From assembly GCA_026785645.1 (NCBI GenBank), contig JAJAZM010000105.1, positions 1-9,142 of the forward strand: DNA of 9,142 nt, read 5' to 3'. The notes under the pieces were generated by a model. It saw only the letters and a program-made list of their open reading frames with translations. It ran no database searches and was not told the origin of the DNA. This DNA comes from Sphingomonas bacterium. GTDB taxonomy: Bacteria > Pseudomonadota > Alphaproteobacteria > Sphingomonadales > Sphingomonadaceae. A program made the position numbers and the translations under genes. How positions within the stretch are numbered: the stretch's first letter is position 1; each line of letters opens with the position of its first letter. Shown piece after piece: positions 1 to 5,918 of this stretch.

Positions 1-19
1 CAGCGGCGCGGATATCCAT
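1..19 (-). CDS. atpA: ATP synthase F1 subunit alpha, 5' end only
   Basis: Only the first six codons and one base lie in the window, reading MDIRAA, which is how sphingomonad F1 alpha subunits begin as far as I recall. The start codon is ATG at 17-19, preceded by AAAGG at 26-30 with 6 nt spacing, a good ribosome binding site. The gene follows atpH by 38 nt on the same strand, the standard order of the alphaproteobacterial F1 operon (atpH, A, G, D, C). The alpha subunit forms the catalytic hexamer with beta on the cytoplasmic side of the inner membrane. The call rests on a very short peptide plus the diagnostic neighbour. Confidence 0.85.
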
Positions 20-57
20 GTTCAGCCTTTCATAGACTTTATCAGTTGGCGGCGGGT

Positions 58-612
58 CTAGCCCCGCATCGCCTGGGCTAGCGTGTTCAATTTGGTGGCG
101 ATCGAGGCGTCGATCATCTGGCTTCCGAGCCGGACGACGATTCCGCCGAGAAGCGAGGGATCGACCTTGGCATCGATCGTGACGTCGCTTCCGACGCGGG
201 CCTTTAACCTGGTCTTGAGCGCGGCGATCTGGTCGTCGCCGAGCGGATGGGCCGAGGTTACTTCGGCTTTGGTCTCGCCGCGATGCCGCGAGGCGAGCTG
301 GCGGACGATGCGGATCACCGACTTCAGCTCCGACAGGCGGCCATTATCGGCCAGCACGCCAAGGAAGCGGCCGGTAATCGGGTCGAGCCCGAGGCTTGGA
401 ACCAGGGCACGAATCGTCTTGCCGGCGTCGGCGCGGCCGATCAGCGGGCTGGTGACGAGGGCGCGAAAATCGGCCGATTGGCTCGTCGCCGCCTCAATCG
501 AATCGAGGCTGCGGCTGACCGCGTCAATCTGTTGTTCGTCACGGGCGAGACCGAACAAAGCGGTTGCATAACGCCCCGCCAAGCTGGCCTGAATGCCGCC
601 GGAATTCTCCAC
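58..612 (-). CDS. atpH: ATP synthase F1 subunit delta
   Basis: Delta subunit of the F-type ATP synthase, part of the peripheral stalk that holds the F1 head to the membrane Fo sector. The 184-residue product has the usual family length. It begins GGIQASLAGRYATALF after a short leader, the typical N-terminal helix that packs on alpha. It ends with the conserved C-terminal signature, with GGIVVRLGSQMIDASI around residues 150-167. The frame is open upstream to 819, but I chose GTG at 610-612: it gives the family length, has GGAG at 623-626 with 10 nt spacing, and the upstream extension is Arg/Pro-rich and unlike AtpH. It heads the F1 operon here, with atpA 38 nt downstream. A candidate promoter lies just upstream (647-675). 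The identification is secure; only the GTG start is inferred. Confidence 0.96.
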   Translation of the reverse strand: MENSGGIQASLAGRYATALFGLARDEQQIDAVSRSLDSIEAATSQSADFRALVTSPLIGRADAGKTIRALVPSLGLDPITGRFLGVLADNGRLSELKSVIRIVRQLASRHRGETKAEVTSAHPLGDDQIAALKTRLKARVGSDVTIDAKVDPSLLGGIVVRLGSQMIDASIATKLNTLAQAMRG

Positions 613-646
613 GCGCTTTAAGCTCCAGACAGAAGAATTTGGCCCC

Positions 647-675
647 ATCAATGCTGACGGGGGCCCATGTATCAA
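647..675 (-). promoter_or_regulatory. candidate promoter for the atpH-atpA operon
   Basis: Read on the minus strand, TTGATA (670-675) and ATTGAT (647-652) are separated by 17 nt, giving a sigma-70-like pair about 35 nt upstream of the GTG start of atpH. The -35 box matches the TTGACA consensus at 5 of 6 positions; the -10 box is weaker. Predicted transcription would begin near 640. No other better-placed pair was seen. This is a by-eye assignment. Confidence 0.33.
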
Positions 676-677
676 AC

Positions 678-706
678 GGGGCGCGGCGGCGAAAGCCACG
701 CGCCCC
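678..706. promoter_or_regulatory. strong GNRA-capped hairpin upstream of atpH
   Basis: GGGGCGCG (678-685) pairs perfectly with CGCGCCCC (699-706). Inside it GGC and GCC (688-690 and 695-697) close a GAAA tetraloop on the plus strand, with a small internal loop (GC against A). On the minus strand the structure is followed by GTTTGATA, so it could be a weak terminator for transcripts arriving from the GNAT pair before atpH begins. The T-tract is too short for a confident terminator call. A second copy of the 3' arm, CGCGCCCC at 718-725, offers an alternative pairing. Confidence 0.5.
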
Positions 707-817
707 CCATGGGTTGGCGCGCCCCTAGCAAGAGGTGCTTCGCGATGCAAGGCGGTGCTGGGGGTTTTGGACGCAAGCGGCGGGAAGCGGCGGCGGAAAC
801 AATTGGTAAGACGGGGC

Positions 818-993
818 ATGACCTACACCATGTCCGGACTCGACCCGTCACCATATGCCCGCTGCCCGGATTGTCGGACTCCGAACTCGTCGCGCATGGC
901 GCGATGCGGATGCTGGCCGATGCGGCGGTCGATCATCTCGACGGCCACAACGCCACCCGAGCCTGCTTTGCGGCGCGGGTCGAGCGAGGCTAG
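818..993 (+). pseudogene. DUF1203 family remnant (frameshift plus internal deletion)
   Basis: The remnant starts at ATG 818 as MTYTMSGLDPSPYA, then the frame breaks. In the +1 frame it continues PLPGLSDSELVAHGAMRMLADA and then runs directly into VDHLDGHNATRACFAARVERG, ending at TAG 991-993. DUF1203 proteins, as I know them, start with a GLDPxPFxPLFGLSDAELAARGAxRxxAD-type segment and end with a YxHAHNAxxGCYAARVxR-type segment, at roughly 150-160 residues. Here both ends are present but about 90-100 middle residues are missing. The frame is restored if one C is added to the CCC at 858-860, which then reads Y-A-P-L-P-G. The function of the family is unknown to me. Its stop shares CTAG with the convergent GNAT gene. 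The family call is from memory of the pattern, not from a search. Confidence 0.72.
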
Positions 994-1523
994 ACGTCCC
1001 TGGTCATTCGCACCAGTGGAACGGTCACCCCGTCGAAAGGCGCTGAATTGAGCCGTTCGATCGCGCGATAGCCGCGGGCGGAGTAAAGCGGCTCGCCGGC
1101 CAAGGTCGCCATTAGTTCGAGCCGGGTGAAGCCCTCGCCAACCGCTGCCGCCTCACAATTGTCGAGGATCATCCGCCCGACCCCCTGCCGAGCAAAATCG
1201 GGGTGGGTGTACATGGCGCGGATGCGGGCCGGTTCGAGTGCCGGGTCGAGCAGGCGAGCGTCGCGCAACGCTATGCTGTGGTCGCCGCCATACAGCGTTG
1301 CCCGCCGGCTCCAACCGCCACTACCTGCCAGTCGATCGCCCTGCTCGACCAGATAATAAGTGCGGTCGGCGATGAGTTGCTCGTCGAGGCCCATCACCGC
1401 ATGGCTAGCCGCGATTTGGGCGGGGGTGAGGAAGTCCCGCTGCATCCGATTGATCGACGTCTCCATCAAGGTCGTGAGCGCCGCACGATCGGATTGCGTA
1501 GCGAGGCGGATCGAGAAGGTCAT
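990..1523 (-). CDS. GNAT family N-acetyltransferase
   Basis: A 177-residue protein of the GNAT fold, which transfers an acetyl group from acetyl-CoA to an amine; the substrate is not predictable. The acetyl-CoA binding motif A is clear: IRAMYTHPDFARQGVGRMIL, with the R/Q-x-x-G-x-G core at residues 112-117 (RQGVGR). The C-terminal motif B region ends in LYSARGYRAIERL, as in many GNATs. Its start ATG (1521-1523) overlaps the stop of the upstream GNAT gene (TGA 1520-1522) as ATGA, and no separate Shine-Dalgarno is visible, so translation is probably coupled. The stop TAG (990-992) overlaps the stop of the DUF1203 remnant on the other strand. Nothing suggests recent transfer. Confidence 0.88.
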   Translation of the reverse strand: MTFSIRLATQSDRAALTTLMETSINRMQRDFLTPAQIAASHAVMGLDEQLIADRTYYLVEQGDRLAGSGGWSRRATLYGGDHSIALRDARLLDPALEPARIRAMYTHPDFARQGVGRMILDNCEAAAVGEGFTRLELMATLAGEPLYSARGYRAIERLNSAPFDGVTVPLVRMTRDV

Positions 1524-1993
1524 AATGCGCGCGAGTAGAATAAGGTGAAGGGCGTGTCGGGGTATCCGCCGAACGGTGCGCAGGGCTGGAAGCCTTCGCG
1601 ATCATAGAGGCGGATGGCGGCGGCGAAATCACTGGTCGATCCGGTTTCCAGGCTGAGGCGGGTCATTCCGATTCCCCGCGCAGTGGCGACAAGATGGGCG
1701 AGGAGCGCGCCGCCGACGCCCTGGCCGAGCGCTGAAGCGGCAGTACGCATCGACTTGATTTCGCCATGCCCCGGCTCAAGCAGCTTGAGCGCGCCGACGC
1801 CGAGCAGGATGCCATCTTGGCGCAAGGAGAAGAAGCGGATTTCGGGACCGAGCAGCCCGTCGATCGGAAGCACATGGCAGGCCGACGGCGGCGACGCGGC
1901 GCGCATCGCTGCAAAATGTTCGGCGAGCAAAGCGCGGATGTCGTCGCGGTCTTGCTCGGCTTCGTGGACGGTCCAACTTTGATCGCAAGTCAT
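1520..1993 (-). CDS. GNAT family N-acetyltransferase, YsnE-like
   Basis: A 157-residue GNAT acetyltransferase resembling Bacillus YsnE by memory. Shared landmarks are LLAEHFAAMRAASPP near residues 22-36, LLGVGALKLLEPGHGEIKSMRT at 63-84, the glycine loop GQGVG at 90-94, RLSLETGS near 110, and a C-terminal PFGGYPDTPFTLFYSRAL. The first position of the usual Q/R-x-x-G-x-G motif is Leu. YsnE has been linked to indole-acetic acid synthesis in Bacillus, but that role should not be transferred here. It is the first gene of a two-gene unit with the second GNAT (4-nt ATGA overlap). The ATG at 1991-1993 has no obvious ribosome binding site; no other start preserves the N-terminal helix. It is divergent from ada with 32 nt between the starts. 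Confidence 0.88.
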   Translation of the reverse strand: MTCDQSWTVHEAEQDRDDIRALLAEHFAAMRAASPPSACHVLPIDGLLGPEIRFFSLRQDGILLGVGALKLLEPGHGEIKSMRTAASALGQGVGGALLAHLVATARGIGMTRLSLETGSTSDFAAAIRLYDREGFQPCAPFGGYPDTPFTLFYSRAL

Positions 1994-2014
1994 GAGAAGC
2001 GGTGGCTAGTGGGC

Positions 2015-2018
2015 AAGG
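2015..2018 (+). promoter_or_regulatory. ribosome binding site that sets the ada start
   Basis: AAGG lies 7 nt before ATG 2026. This favours ATG 2026 over the upstream in-frame GTG 2002, which has no comparable site, and over ATG 2032 and ATG 2038, which are spaced less well. Confidence 0.55.
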
Positions 2019-2025
2019 CTATGGT

Positions 2026-3093
2026 ATGTCCATGTTGATGCGAAATATTGACCCCGAAGCCGCCTGGGCCGCGTTCGATCGGCGCGATCGGGCGTGGGAC
2101 GGGCGGGTGATCGGGGCGGTGACCACCACCGGGATTTACTGCAAGCCGAGTTGCCCGGCGCGGCGGCCCAAGCGCGAGCATGTCAAATTTTATCCTGATT
2201 CGGAAGGGGCGCGGGGTGCGGGGTTCCGCGCGTGTCTGCGATGTCGGCCCGATGCGGTGGGGCGCGACCGCGAGGCGGTGGCCAATGCGGTCGCGCTGAT
2301 CGAAGCGGCCGAGGAGCCGGTGCGGCTCGACGTGCTGGCGGCGGCGGTGGGCTATACGCCGCACCATTTCCAGCGGTTATTTACCCGCGACATGGGGGTG
2401 TCACCGGCGGCCTATGCCCGGGCGCTTCGGGCGCGGCGGGCGGAGGAGCATTTGATGGAGGATAAATCGGTGACCGAGGCGATCTACGACGCCGGCTATG
2501 CGGCGCCGAGCCGCTTTTATGCCGACGCGAAGGAGCGCCTGGGGATGACCCCGTCGGCGTGGCGCGACGGCGGGCGGGGCGAGACGATCCGCTACGCGGT
2601 GACCGACAGCAAGCTCGGGCCGTTGCTGGTCGCGGCGACGGGCAAGGGGATTTGCCGGCTGACTTTCGGCGAGGATGAGCGCGCGCTTCGGCGGCGCTTC
2701 CCCAATGCCGACATCCGCAAGGATGACGGGACGATCGCCGAATGGGTCGAGGGCGCATTGCTGGCGATCGACCGGCCCGAGGCCGCGCCCGAGCTTCCGA
2801 TCGACGTGCGCGGCACGGCGTTCCAGGAGAAGGTTTGGCAGGCACTGAGGAAGATCCCGCTCGGCGAGACTCGCAGCTATGCCGATATTGCCGCCGCTGT
2901 CGGCCAGCCCGGCGCGGTGCGCGCGGTGGGGACGGCCAATGGATCGAACCCGGTGTCGGTGCTGGTGCCGTGCCACCGGGTGATACGGTCGGACGGGACG
3001 CTTGGCGGTTACGGCGGCGGTTTGCCTAACAAGGTAAAATTGCTGGCGGCCGAAGGGGTCAGCCTCGGCCAGCCAGCGCTCGATCGTAGTTAA
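2026..3093 (+). CDS. ada: Ada bifunctional DNA repair methyltransferase and transcriptional activator
   Basis: Ada removes methyl groups from phosphotriesters and from O6-methylguanine and O4-methylthymine in DNA by irreversible transfer to its own cysteines; the methylated N-domain then activates the adaptive response. All three parts are present in 355 residues. The N-terminal zinc domain has Cys39, Cys43, Cys70 and Cys73, within one residue of E. coli Cys38/42/69/72. An AraC-type helix-turn-helix follows at about 85-180, with VGYTPHHFQRLF near 108-119. The methyltransferase domain at about 185-350 has the active site PCHRVI with Cys316. This numbering supports ATG 2026; GTG 2002 and ATGs 2032 and 2038 are alternatives. 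Ada is divergent from the GNAT pair, so its promoter must overlap GNAT coding DNA. No clear Ada box was found. The last codons overlap a candidate small ORF on the other strand. Confidence 0.96.
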   Translation: MSMLMRNIDPEAAWAAFDRRDRAWDGRVIGAVTTTGIYCKPSCPARRPKREHVKFYPDSEGARGAGFRACLRCRPDAVGRDREAVANAVALIEAAEEPVRLDVLAAAVGYTPHHFQRLFTRDMGVSPAAYARALRARRAEEHLMEDKSVTEAIYDAGYAAPSRFYADAKERLGMTPSAWRDGGRGETIRYAVTDSKLGPLLVAATGKGICRLTFGEDERALRRRFPNADIRKDDGTIAEWVEGALLAIDRPEAAPELPIDVRGTAFQEKVWQALRKIPLGETRSYADIAAAVGQPGAVRAVGTANGSNPVSVLVPCHRVIRSDGTLGGYGGGLPNKVKLLAAEGVSLGQPALDRS

Positions 3094-3190
3094 GATTCGC
3101 ATCCTTATTCGGAAGGAATTGCTTTTCCGCCACGGTCATCGCGGCGGGCCCCTGATTGGCATCGAGTCCCAAAAAGAGTCCTGTACGCAC
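3059..3190 (-). CDS. candidate small protein, 43 residues, unknown
   Basis: I do not recognise this ORF. It starts at GTG 3188-3190 and begins VRTGLFLGLDANQGP; it ends at TGA 3059-3061 and its last 35 bp are antisense to the 3' end of ada. The best support is the ribosome binding site GGGGAGG at 3197-3203, 6 nt before the GTG, the strongest in the window. An inner ATG would give 26 residues (MTVAEKQFLPNKDAN...). Against it, only about 60% of third codon positions are G or C, well below the neighbours, and the product has no signal peptide or membrane segment. It lies 71 nt downstream of the peptidase gene on the same strand, so it could be co-transcribed with it. Confidence 0.33.
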   Translation of the reverse strand: MRTGLFLGLDANQGPAAMTVAEKQFLPNKDANLNYDRALAGRG

Positions 3191-3196
3191 GATCAA

Positions 3197-3203
3197 CCTC
3201 CCC
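3197..3203 (-). promoter_or_regulatory. very strong Shine-Dalgarno sequence
   Basis: GGGGAGG on the minus strand, 6 nt before the GTG at 3190, in an otherwise intergenic stretch. It is the main reason to consider the small ORF 3059-3190 real. Confidence 0.45.
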
Positions 3204-3261
3204 AGAAGTCCGCTGTTTCATTAGACGGTAAACTAAGCCGGCAAGTCGTTGCGATCCATTA

Positions 3262-4836
3262 TTATTTTTTGGGTTGTAATGGTGGCGTCATTGCTTGTGG
3301 CTCGGCGGCGGCAGCGCTTGCTTGGCCGCGATCAATCAGCCCGACCAGCCGTCGCGCTTCGTCCGACAGCGCGCCGCCATGCGGATTATACGCCAGCGGG
3401 ATGAGTGCCTTGCGCGCCTCGGCCGGCTTTCCGTCGAACAGATATTGCCGCGCATTGCCAAGCCGAAGCGCCGAATCCTGCGGCGCAAGGGCGGCGGCAT
3501 AATGGAGCGCGGCAATGGCGTTGGCGGTCGGCCGGATCTTCTCCCCCCGATAGGATTGGTAGAACAGGATGAGCGGCTCGGGATCTTCGGCGTCGATCTT
3601 GTTGGCGCGCATGAACCAGCTGCGCGCATCGGCGAAGCTGGCCCCCGGTTGCCTGGCACCGGATGGCGAAGCTGCGGCCCGCATGAGGACCGCCCGGCCT
3701 TTGAGGATCAAGGCATCGACGTGCTTGGGGTCGGCCGCGATGGCGCGATCCGCGGCGGCCTCGGCAGCGGCGGCATCGCCAGCGGCGAGTTCGGCTTCGG
3801 CGAGCGCCGCCTGGACCATCGGATCGGACGGAAAGGTGGCGGAAGCCGCGCGGATTCTGGCTGCCAGCCCGGCATGATTGGAAGTGTCGGTTCCGGACTT
3901 GAGGCGCATCACCAACGGCATTATCGCGGTCATCCCGCGCGAAATCGGCTCGACCGTCACCGCACCAATTGGCAATTGCGAAGCGGGGATCGACAAATAG
4001 GGGAATTTGTCCGCCCTCAGATATTTCTCGGTTTCGCGTTCGAGTGCGGTCAGGTCACCAAAGGCTGCCTTGGCCGCGTCGAGCGGTGGACGACCGGCCG
4101 CCATGCCGGCGAGATAGGCCTCGATCTGGCCCCGCCGGCCGGGCGCGAACGTGAGGTAATGGGCGAGCAGCCAGCCGCGCGCGTACAGCGCGCCGCGCTC
4201 TGGCCCGCTGCGCGTCGGCTCGGCCCCGAGCATCGAGCTGAACGGTAGCGGGTTGTCGACCCGGTAGAGCGCGCCCGCGCGATGCACCGGCGCTCCGCCC
4301 AGCCCGACCGAACCGTCGTCCTTTACGTCCGCCGTGCCCATGAATTCGGCGAACCCCTCGACCAGCCACGGCGGGTAAGGCGTATCGATCTCCTGGAACA
4401 TCAAATGATGGGCATATTCATGGAAGAAGATCGTGTCGGCGGTTTCGATCGAGCCGCCCGGCAGGGCGCGCGGAACCACGGCGGTCGACCCGGTGGCGCG
4501 GGCCCGGTAGAAACCGTTGACCCGGTTGTTGATCCCGGGATGCAATTTCTGCACCTCCATTGGCCCCGATACGACGAACAACGTCAGCCGGTTGCCGTCG
4601 CCGACGGGCGGGTCCTTCATCGCGCGGGTGACCTGCACCGCCTTGTCGAACCGCTCGAGCTTTTCGGCGAAGGCCTTGAGCTTGGCCGGGGCTTCGTCGG
4701 CGTAAATGATGAAATGCGGCGACGAGGCGCGCTGCCATTCGGCCGTTGCGGGGGTGGCAGTCAGTGCGGTCAAGGCGACAGCGCTCAAGACGACGGCGGT
4801 CAAGGCGACAGCGCAAGGCGGAACAATACGCAACAC
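3262..4836 (-). CDS. secreted HExxH zinc peptidase with TPR-like C-terminus
   Basis: A predicted exported metallopeptidase of 524 residues. A signal peptide (about 1-32) has a hydrophobic core AVALTAVVLSAVALTAL and cleavage likely after TPATA. The zinc motif HEYAH is at 139-143, and the downstream WLVEGFAE (157-164) supplies the third ligand, probably Glu160, as in DUF1570 or peptidase-MA gluzincins. Alanine-rich helical repeats from about 337 to 505, including AADRAIAADPKHVDALILKG, look like TPRs. The frame is open to ATG 4914, but I chose GTG 4836: GGAG at 4845-4848 sits 8 nt upstream, the signal peptide then starts cleanly, and a promoter (4870-4899) would start transcription inside the longer version. 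GTG 4845 is an alternative. The substrate is unknown. It is divergent from a CPBP protease gene. Confidence 0.85.
   Translation of the reverse strand: MLRIVPPCAVALTAVVLSAVALTALTATPATAEWQRASSPHFIIYADEAPAKLKAFAEKLERFDKAVQVTRAMKDPPVGDGNRLTLFVVSGPMEVQKLHPGINNRVNGFYRARATGSTAVVPRALPGGSIETADTIFFHEYAHHLMFQEIDTPYPPWLVEGFAEFMGTADVKDDGSVGLGGAPVHRAGALYRVDNPLPFSSMLGAEPTRSGPERGALYARGWLLAHYLTFAPGRRGQIEAYLAGMAAGRPPLDAAKAAFGDLTALERETEKYLRADKFPYLSIPASQLPIGAVTVEPISRGMTAIMPLVMRLKSGTDTSNHAGLAARIRAASATFPSDPMVQAALAEAELAAGDAAAAEAAADRAIAADPKHVDALILKGRAVLMRAAASPSGARQPGASFADARSWFMRANKIDAEDPEPLILFYQSYRGEKIRPTANAIAALHYAAALAPQDSALRLGNARQYLFDGKPAEARKALIPLAYNPHGGALSDEARRLVGLIDRGQASAAAAEPQAMTPPLQPKK
4769..4813 (-). repeat. 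three tandem 15-bp units in the signal-peptide coding region
   Basis: On the plus strand 4769-4783 and 4799-4813 are identical (GTCAAGGCGACAGCG), with a diverged middle unit CTCAAGACGACGGCG at 4784-4798. On the coding strand they give AVALT, AVVLS and AVALT, the hydrophobic core of the peptidase signal peptide. Each unit is five codons, so gain or loss keeps the frame. Confidence 0.85.
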
Positions 4837-4844
4837 AAGGGTCA

Positions 4845-4848
4845 CTCC
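4845..4848 (-). promoter_or_regulatory. ribosome binding site that sets the peptidase start
   Basis: GGAG on the minus strand ends 8 nt before GTG 4836. For the alternative GTG 4845 the purine stretch directly abuts the start codon, which is poor spacing. Confidence 0.5.
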
Positions 4849-4869
4849 ACTGGAGATTCGGCAGCGATG

Positions 4870-4899
4870 TTTAGAGGATGATATCGCCGCCTTCGTCAA
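4870..4899 (-). promoter_or_regulatory. candidate promoter of the secreted peptidase gene
   Basis: TTGACG (4894-4899, 5 of 6 consensus) and TCTAAA (4870-4875, 4 of 6) are separated by 18 nt on the minus strand. Transcription would start near 4863, leaving a leader of about 27 nt before GTG 4836. It is the best sigma-70-like pair I found in the window. Confidence 0.5.
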
Positions 4900-4958
4900 C
4901 CGCGGGCTTGTCACGCCGCGCGCACTTTGCGAGCGTGGGCGCTAATGAGGGGAAGACG

Positions 4959-5918
4959 ATGACGGCCGAAACGAATAATGCGGCGACGCGGCCCTTGTGG
5001 CGGCGGATCGTCGACTTCCCGCTGGTGGCGATGATCATCGCGCTTGCGACCCTGGCAGTGACGATCTGGCTTGGCAGCGAAATTTTCCGAAGCTTGCCCA
5101 AGATGGGGATCCCTGTGGCAACGCGCCAAATGATTGCCGGGCTGACGGTCGTCGGTCTGGCGATCGCAGTCTATAAATCGGCAATCTGCAAGCTTGGCGA
5201 GGTTCCGCGCGACGATTTGCGGCGCAAGCATGCGGTGCGCGATCTGGCGCTCGGGCTTGGCGGCGGAACCTTGCTGTTTTCGCTGGTGGTGCTCGTCGCG
5301 GCTCTGGTCGGGGTGTATGACATTGTCGGCGTTGGAAGCGCACGCAGCATCCTCTACGCGCTGGTCATGCTTGGCATCATCCCCGGGGTGATGGAGGAAT
5401 TGCTGTTTCGCGGGATATTGTTCCGTCACCTCGAGGATTTTGGCGGGACGTGGTTCGCGCTGGCGCTGACCTCGGCGCTGTTCGGGGTGGCGCATATCTT
5501 CAACCCCAATGCGACCGTATTCTCGTCATTCGCGATTGCGATCGAGGCCGGGGTACTGCTCGGCGGGGCATATATGCTGACTCGCAGCCTGTGGGCGCCG
5601 ATCGGGCTCCACGCGGCGTGGAATTTTACGCAGGGGCAGGTGTTCGACGTGCCGGTATCGGGGATCGACGGCACCGGGCTGGTCGAGGCAAAACTATCCG
5701 GGCCGGAATTAATGTCGGGCGGCACCTTCGGGCTGGAAGCGTCTGTCATCGCGCTGGTGATCGCGACCGGGGCGGGGATCTGGCTGGTACTTCGCGCGGT
5801 GCGCGCCGGGCATGTGATGCGGCCGTGGTGGGTCAGGCGGCGACTGGCACGGGCAGGATCACAGGAAGCTATACGGGTCGACGTCGACCGCGACGCGAAC
5901 CTTGGACCCCCAGTCTAG
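4959..5918 (+). CDS. CPBP family intramembrane metalloprotease
   Basis: A 319-residue polytopic membrane protein of the CPBP (Abi, PF02517) family, relatives of Rce1-type CAAX proteases. All three family motifs are intact: EExxxR at 146-151 (EELLFR), FxxxH at 175-179 (FGVAH) and HxxxN at 218-222 (HAAWN), so it is probably catalytic. Hydrophobic segments lie at about 20-38, 57-73, 99-118, 130-144, 164-180, 187-206 and 261-280. The start ATG 4959 follows GAGGGGA (4947-4953) at good spacing; the frame is open to 4878, but that extension has no such site and would overlap the neighbour's promoter. In bacteria the family acts in regulated proteolysis, bacteriocin immunity or prenyl-protein processing; the substrate here is unknown. 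The last 19 residues, outside the catalytic core, are encoded antisense to the end of priA. Confidence 0.93.
   Translation: MTAETNNAATRPLWRRIVDFPLVAMIIALATLAVTIWLGSEIFRSLPKMGIPVATRQMIAGLTVVGLAIAVYKSAICKLGEVPRDDLRRKHAVRDLALGLGGGTLLFSLVVLVAALVGVYDIVGVGSARSILYALVMLGIIPGVMEELLFRGILFRHLEDFGGTWFALALTSALFGVAHIFNPNATVFSSFAIAIEAGVLLGGAYMLTRSLWAPIGLHAAWNFTQGQVFDVPVSGIDGTGLVEAKLSGPELMSGGTFGLEASVIALVIATGAGIWLVLRAVRAGHVMRPWWVRRRLARAGSQEAIRVDVDRDANLGPPV

Noticed and set aside
613..819. N-terminal extension of AtpH up to 819
   Set aside because: It would add 69 Arg/Pro/Ala-rich residues, exceed the family length and swallow the promoter and hairpin; the GTG at 612 with GGAG fits better.
3094..3261. A rho-independent terminator between ada and the peptidase gene
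   Set aside because: Only short weak stems (for example CGGAA with TTCCG near 3110-3130) are present, with no proper T-tract after them.
3295..4248. A 317-codon plus-strand frame inside the secreted peptidase gene
   Set aside because: It is a shadow of the peptidase reading frame, with biased composition and no domain; the minus-strand gene has motifs, a promoter and a signal peptide.
4837..4914. Longer peptidase start at ATG 4914
   Set aside because: It would put 26 charged residues before the signal peptide and begin upstream of the predicted transcript start.
4959..5918. Reading the CPBP gene as a phage-defence (abortive infection) gene because of its Abi family name
   Set aside because: The family name is historical; there is no defence neighbourhood, and it sits among housekeeping genes.
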